This document shows, in pieces, positions 61,966 to 64,000 of a stretch of DNA of 64,000 nucleotides. Under the pieces are notes generated by a model. It ran no database searches and was not told the origin of the DNA. It saw only the letters and a program-made list of their open reading frames with translations. Both the position numbers and the translations under genes were made by a program. This stretch comes from Tenacibaculum sp. SZ-18 (GTDB lineage Bacteria > Bacteroidota > Bacteroidia > Flavobacteriales > Flavobacteriaceae), in NCBI RefSeq assembly GCF_002813915.1, contig NZ_CP019335.1:852388-916387 (forward strand). Reading direction: 5' to 3'. How positions within the stretch are numbered: the stretch's first letter is position 1; each line of letters begins with the position of its first letter.

Positions 61966-62559
61966 ACAATTAAAGAAACCCGAACTGAATTGAAAAATCT
62001 GAACTTTGAAACGATACTAAAAGATGCGGAAAAATTCGTTCTGACGGAGAATGATTCATACATCCGAACTTATCCAGAATTTCTAAAATACTTTGCTAAT
62101 ATTGACCAAATTGAGGAACATCATTTGGTAATTTCAAGTCATTTTGTTTATGGTTGGATGCCGACAATCATTCAACTAAATCTGGAACAAAAAAATAAAG
62201 TACTGTTTTTATTAAACGCTGCGAAAAATGGACACATTTTGAACAAATCAGAATTGGAAATTCTAAAAAACTCGATAAATAATTCACTTGTTGGACTTTC
62301 AAAACTGTTGCATTTTATCAACCCAAGAGATTATGCCATTTGGGACAGTCGGATTTTTAGATACTTAACCGAAAAGAAAAGCAGTTACGGAATTGATAAA
62401 CCCGAAAACTATCTCGAATATTTAAACGGACTTAAAATTATTGCGGAACATATAGATTACGGAAAATTACACTACATTATTGCTCGGAATTTTGATTATG
62501 AAATCCATCCGAATAGAGCTATTGAAATCACAATGTTTGAGACTGACAGAAATAGATAA
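61960..62559 (+). CDS. Cassette protein with TTG start on the recombination point
   Basis: 199 residues. No ATG is available near the N-terminus; TTG 61960 is the first base triplet of the cassette itself. The protein has an INPRDYAIWDSRIFRYLTEK motif seen in a family of uncharacterised proteins, after a helical part. Using a start codon supplied by the crossover site means recombination always restores it. Function unknown. Confidence 0.55.
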   Translation: MPTIKETRTELKNLNFETILKDAEKFVLTENDSYIRTYPEFLKYFANIDQIEEHHLVISSHFVYGWMPTIIQLNLEQKNKVLFLLNAAKNGHILNKSELEILKNSINNSLVGLSKLLHFINPRDYAIWDSRIFRYLTEKKSSYGIDKPENYLEYLNGLKIIAEHIDYGKLHYIIARNFDYEIHPNRAIEITMFETDRNR

Positions 62560-62612
62560 CAACGGAATAAAAAGTTTATTGTGAAAACAACAAAAGGAAT
62601 AGAAAAAATAAC

Positions 62613-62750
62613 TGTGGGCAACAATGTATAACCGCAATTACCGCGGATTCGACTATGTTGGAATCCACCCGGTAATTACTAACACTAGTTTTTTAACAAA
62701 TTATGTAACTTTAATCCCGTAACAACAGTTATACAAATACATTTTAACAC
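62613..62750 (+). repeat. attC-like site o (right core degenerate)
   Basis: GGGCAACAATGTATAACCGC at left, AACAGTTATACAAATACATT at right, where the final CGTTG is missing. Same family as c and d. Probably a decayed or rearranged junction. Confidence 0.65.
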
Positions 62751-62760
62751 ATATACAAAA

Positions 62761-63783
62761 ATGACAGAGAAAGAAAATAGCCAAATTGAAGACTATGGGA
62801 ACATTGTACTAAAGTTGTTTCTTAAAAATTCGTGGATTCTAATAATTGTATTAGGAACAAGCTTTATGCCCTATCTGATTACCAGAAACTCAATTTTATT
62901 ATCTCTGGGTACACCTGAAGAAGTAGCAAATATTATAAATGGTTTAACAGCACCCTTTATAGGCTTTACTGTTGCAGTTTTAACTTTCCTTGCTTTTCAT
63001 ATCCAATATAAAGCAAATCAAAAAATTCAAGATCAAGTAAATTTTCAAAGCTTTGAAACTAAATTTTTACACATTTTAGAAAACTTTAGCAGCATTCAAT
63101 CTCAAATTCAAGAACGGGAAGTAGATTTTCACAAAGCAATTCAAATTTTCGAAAATATTTATCACATTACTTGGCAGGCGAATTTGACTATTCATAATAG
63201 GCATGCATTATCTATGGCTGTCTCTATTTTTATGGAAGGCTATACAACAGATATTATGTATGGATTTTCAAAAGAAAAAAAGAAATTATATGAATCAGAT
63301 CCCCTGTCAAGTAGTTTAGAACGTTTAGACCCAAAAGATGACTTACTTCATGATGCATTCCTCTATTTTAAAAGTGGAAGATACCCGTTAGGATATAAGG
63401 AAAAAATATACTTCGATAATATTAAAATTGATCTTTTGGTAAAACTAGGTATGGTGCTTGGCGAAAGTCCAGAAATAAATAAAACAAAGGCTGAAATTAC
63501 AAAAGGATACAGGAAGGATTTTGAAAGATATTTTAAAGCATTTCATGTTATTGTCAATGAACTTGACAGTTTTACTAATAATCCTAATTTGAAAAGTTAT
63601 GACGATAAGTTAACTTCATATTATTCTATTTTAGACAGCTATCTTATAGACGAAGAACTAGACTTATTCCTTCTCTATGTTACCGGTTCTGGTAGTTTAG
63701 AGTCTAATAAAATCGACTTTTTAAAGAAAACCTTCAATAAAAACGGTCATGAATGTAAAGATGGCACAATAATTAAATACTAA
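62761..63783 (+). CDS. Putative abortive-infection membrane protein (putAbiC-like)
   Basis: 340 residues. Two N-terminal membrane helices (about 24-44 and 61-82), then a soluble domain opening with QSFETKFLHILENFSSIQSQ. This plan and phrase resemble the 'putative phage abortive infection protein' family, in which two helices precede an F-E-T/N-x-F motif. I infer an anti-phage role; the match is from memory of the family and moderate. Last cassette of array 2. Confidence 0.5.
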   Translation: MTEKENSQIEDYGNIVLKLFLKNSWILIIVLGTSFMPYLITRNSILLSLGTPEEVANIINGLTAPFIGFTVAVLTFLAFHIQYKANQKIQDQVNFQSFETKFLHILENFSSIQSQIQEREVDFHKAIQIFENIYHITWQANLTIHNRHALSMAVSIFMEGYTTDIMYGFSKEKKKLYESDPLSSSLERLDPKDDLLHDAFLYFKSGRYPLGYKEKIYFDNIKIDLLVKLGMVLGESPEINKTKAEITKGYRKDFERYFKAFHVIVNELDSFTNNPNLKSYDDKLTSYYSILDSYLIDEELDLFLLYVTGSGSLESNKIDFLKKTFNKNGHECKDGTIIKY

Positions 63784-63787
63784 GCCC

Positions 63788-63828
63788 AACAAAGAACTGA
63801 GGTAAAAACCAACAACAATCTATTTAAC
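63788..63828 (+). repeat. Truncated attC-like site at the end of array 2
   Basis: CCCAACAAAGAACTGAGGTA, then the AAACCAACAA / AATCTATTTAA string as at 46804. It is the shared right terminus of both arrays. Confidence 0.65.
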
Positions 63829-63869
63829 TTAAGAAAGTTATAATTAATTACGTCTGAATAGCAACTATG

Positions 63870-64000
63870 TTAATAAGACAATTCTATCATCTCCTGTAGT
63901 AATTCCTCAGGAGATAGTTTTTTAGTAAGTCTTTCCAAGTTCTTTTCAGCTTTAGAAACATGACCAAATAAGGAGTGCGATACTCCAATCTTTTTTATAA
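63870..64000 (-). CDS. Copy 2 of the conserved right-end protein (partial)
   Basis: Matches the C-terminal part of the 48254 gene with a few silent changes; its start is outside the window. Its presence shows that element 2 keeps the same right-hand backbone, so an SRAP gene and a third att repeat are expected just beyond. Confidence 0.8.
   Translation of the reverse strand, partial: IKKIGVSHSLFGHVSKAEKNLERLTKKLSPEELLQEMIELSY

Larger units (their letters stand above)
51883..63830 (+). mobile_element. Cassette array 2 (16 integron-like cassettes)
   Basis: Borders by the G|TT rule: 51883, 53166, 53823, 54378, 55048, 55648, 56250, 57258, 57853, 58547, 59291, 59728, 60431, 61154, 61960, about 62750, ending near 63790. 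Thirteen of the 16 show at least 8 bases of self-complementarity between cassette start and cassette end (one with a single mismatch), one shows six plus, and two fail. All intact genes are on the plus strand. Confidence 0.8.
49461..64000 (+). mobile_element. Element 2: tandem, internally deleted relative carrying cassette array 2 (right end outside window)
   Basis: It begins with the att repeat and 150 bp matching element 1's integrase upstream region, then jumps through an 11-bp tandem repeat into the polyvalent gene at about codon 212. It continues collinearly (terminator, promoter, attI-like site, array, 105-residue gene). Integrase, replication and late genes are absent. Base differences across the shared parts argue against an assembly duplication. 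Confidence 0.8.

Noticed and set aside
41674..62750. CRISPR or REP/MITE elements instead of attC
   Set aside because: Palindromes vary in length and centre, always sit between different genes, and their outer bases match the start of the enclosed unit; that pattern fits attC, not REP, MITE or CRISPR.
49461..64000. Assembly duplication of element 1
   Set aside because: Shared stretches differ at many bases, the arrays differ completely and the left part is missing.

Overview
The window looks like a marine or fish-associated flavobacterium (phylum Bacteroidota). It is AT-rich, its tRNAs do not encode CCA, and starts lack strong Shine-Dalgarno sites. TAnnTTTG promoter boxes fit the phylum, and the housekeeping genes (clpC, gyrA, a TPR protein, an NlpC/P60 hydrolase, a thiolase, a 7TM-HD phosphohydrolase) read as Flavobacteriia. 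Genus is not decided.

Layout. (1) 1-14.8 kb is chromosomal backbone: two membrane glycosyltransferases, one broken by a single TGG-to-TAG nonsense codon, a lipoprotein, clpC, gyrA, TPR, NlpC/P60, thiolase and a PgpH-type HD protein. (2) 14.92-15.19 kb holds tRNA-Ser(GCT), tRNA-Pro(TGG) and tRNA-Arg(TCT). (3) 15.15-49.46 kb is a 34-kb element integrated into the 3' part of tRNA-Arg and bounded by a 65-bp direct repeat. It has a tyrosine integrase, an early/replication region, a stretch of very small genes in both orientations, a C5 methyltransferase, a late operon (transglutaminase-like protein, many small membrane and beta-rich proteins, GH108 lysozyme) and a large ArdC/metallopeptidase/RecA-like polyvalent protein. 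I see no terminase, portal, HK97 capsid, tail or conjugation genes, so a tailless and perhaps membrane-containing prophage is my favoured but unproven reading. (4) 49.46 kb to the window end is a second, tandem relative of the element. It has lost nearly everything between its left end and the last three quarters of the polyvalent gene, but keeps the right-hand region.

Main find. In both elements the segment after the polyvalent gene is an integron-like gene-cassette array. A conserved stretch with a terminator, a Bacteroidota promoter and a GGAATATTT-repeat site ending in ACGAG precedes 4 cassettes (copy 1) and 16 cassettes (copy 2). Each cassette starts with TTNNNN just after a G and ends in an attC-like imperfect palindrome (about 53, 130 or 190 bp). 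In 17 of 20 cassettes the first 8-10 bases are complementary to the bases entering that cassette's own attC, as expected for single cassettes circularised by integron recombination. No integron integrase gene is visible. Array 1 carries a restriction-modification cassette. Array 2 carries secreted proteins, lipoproteins, a thioredoxin-like protein, an OmpA-like lipoprotein, a putative abortive-infection membrane protein, unknowns, and a duplicated decayed cassette. The arrays look like interchangeable cargo of a phage-like element, flanked on the right by a 105-residue gene and an SRAP/HMCES-type gene.
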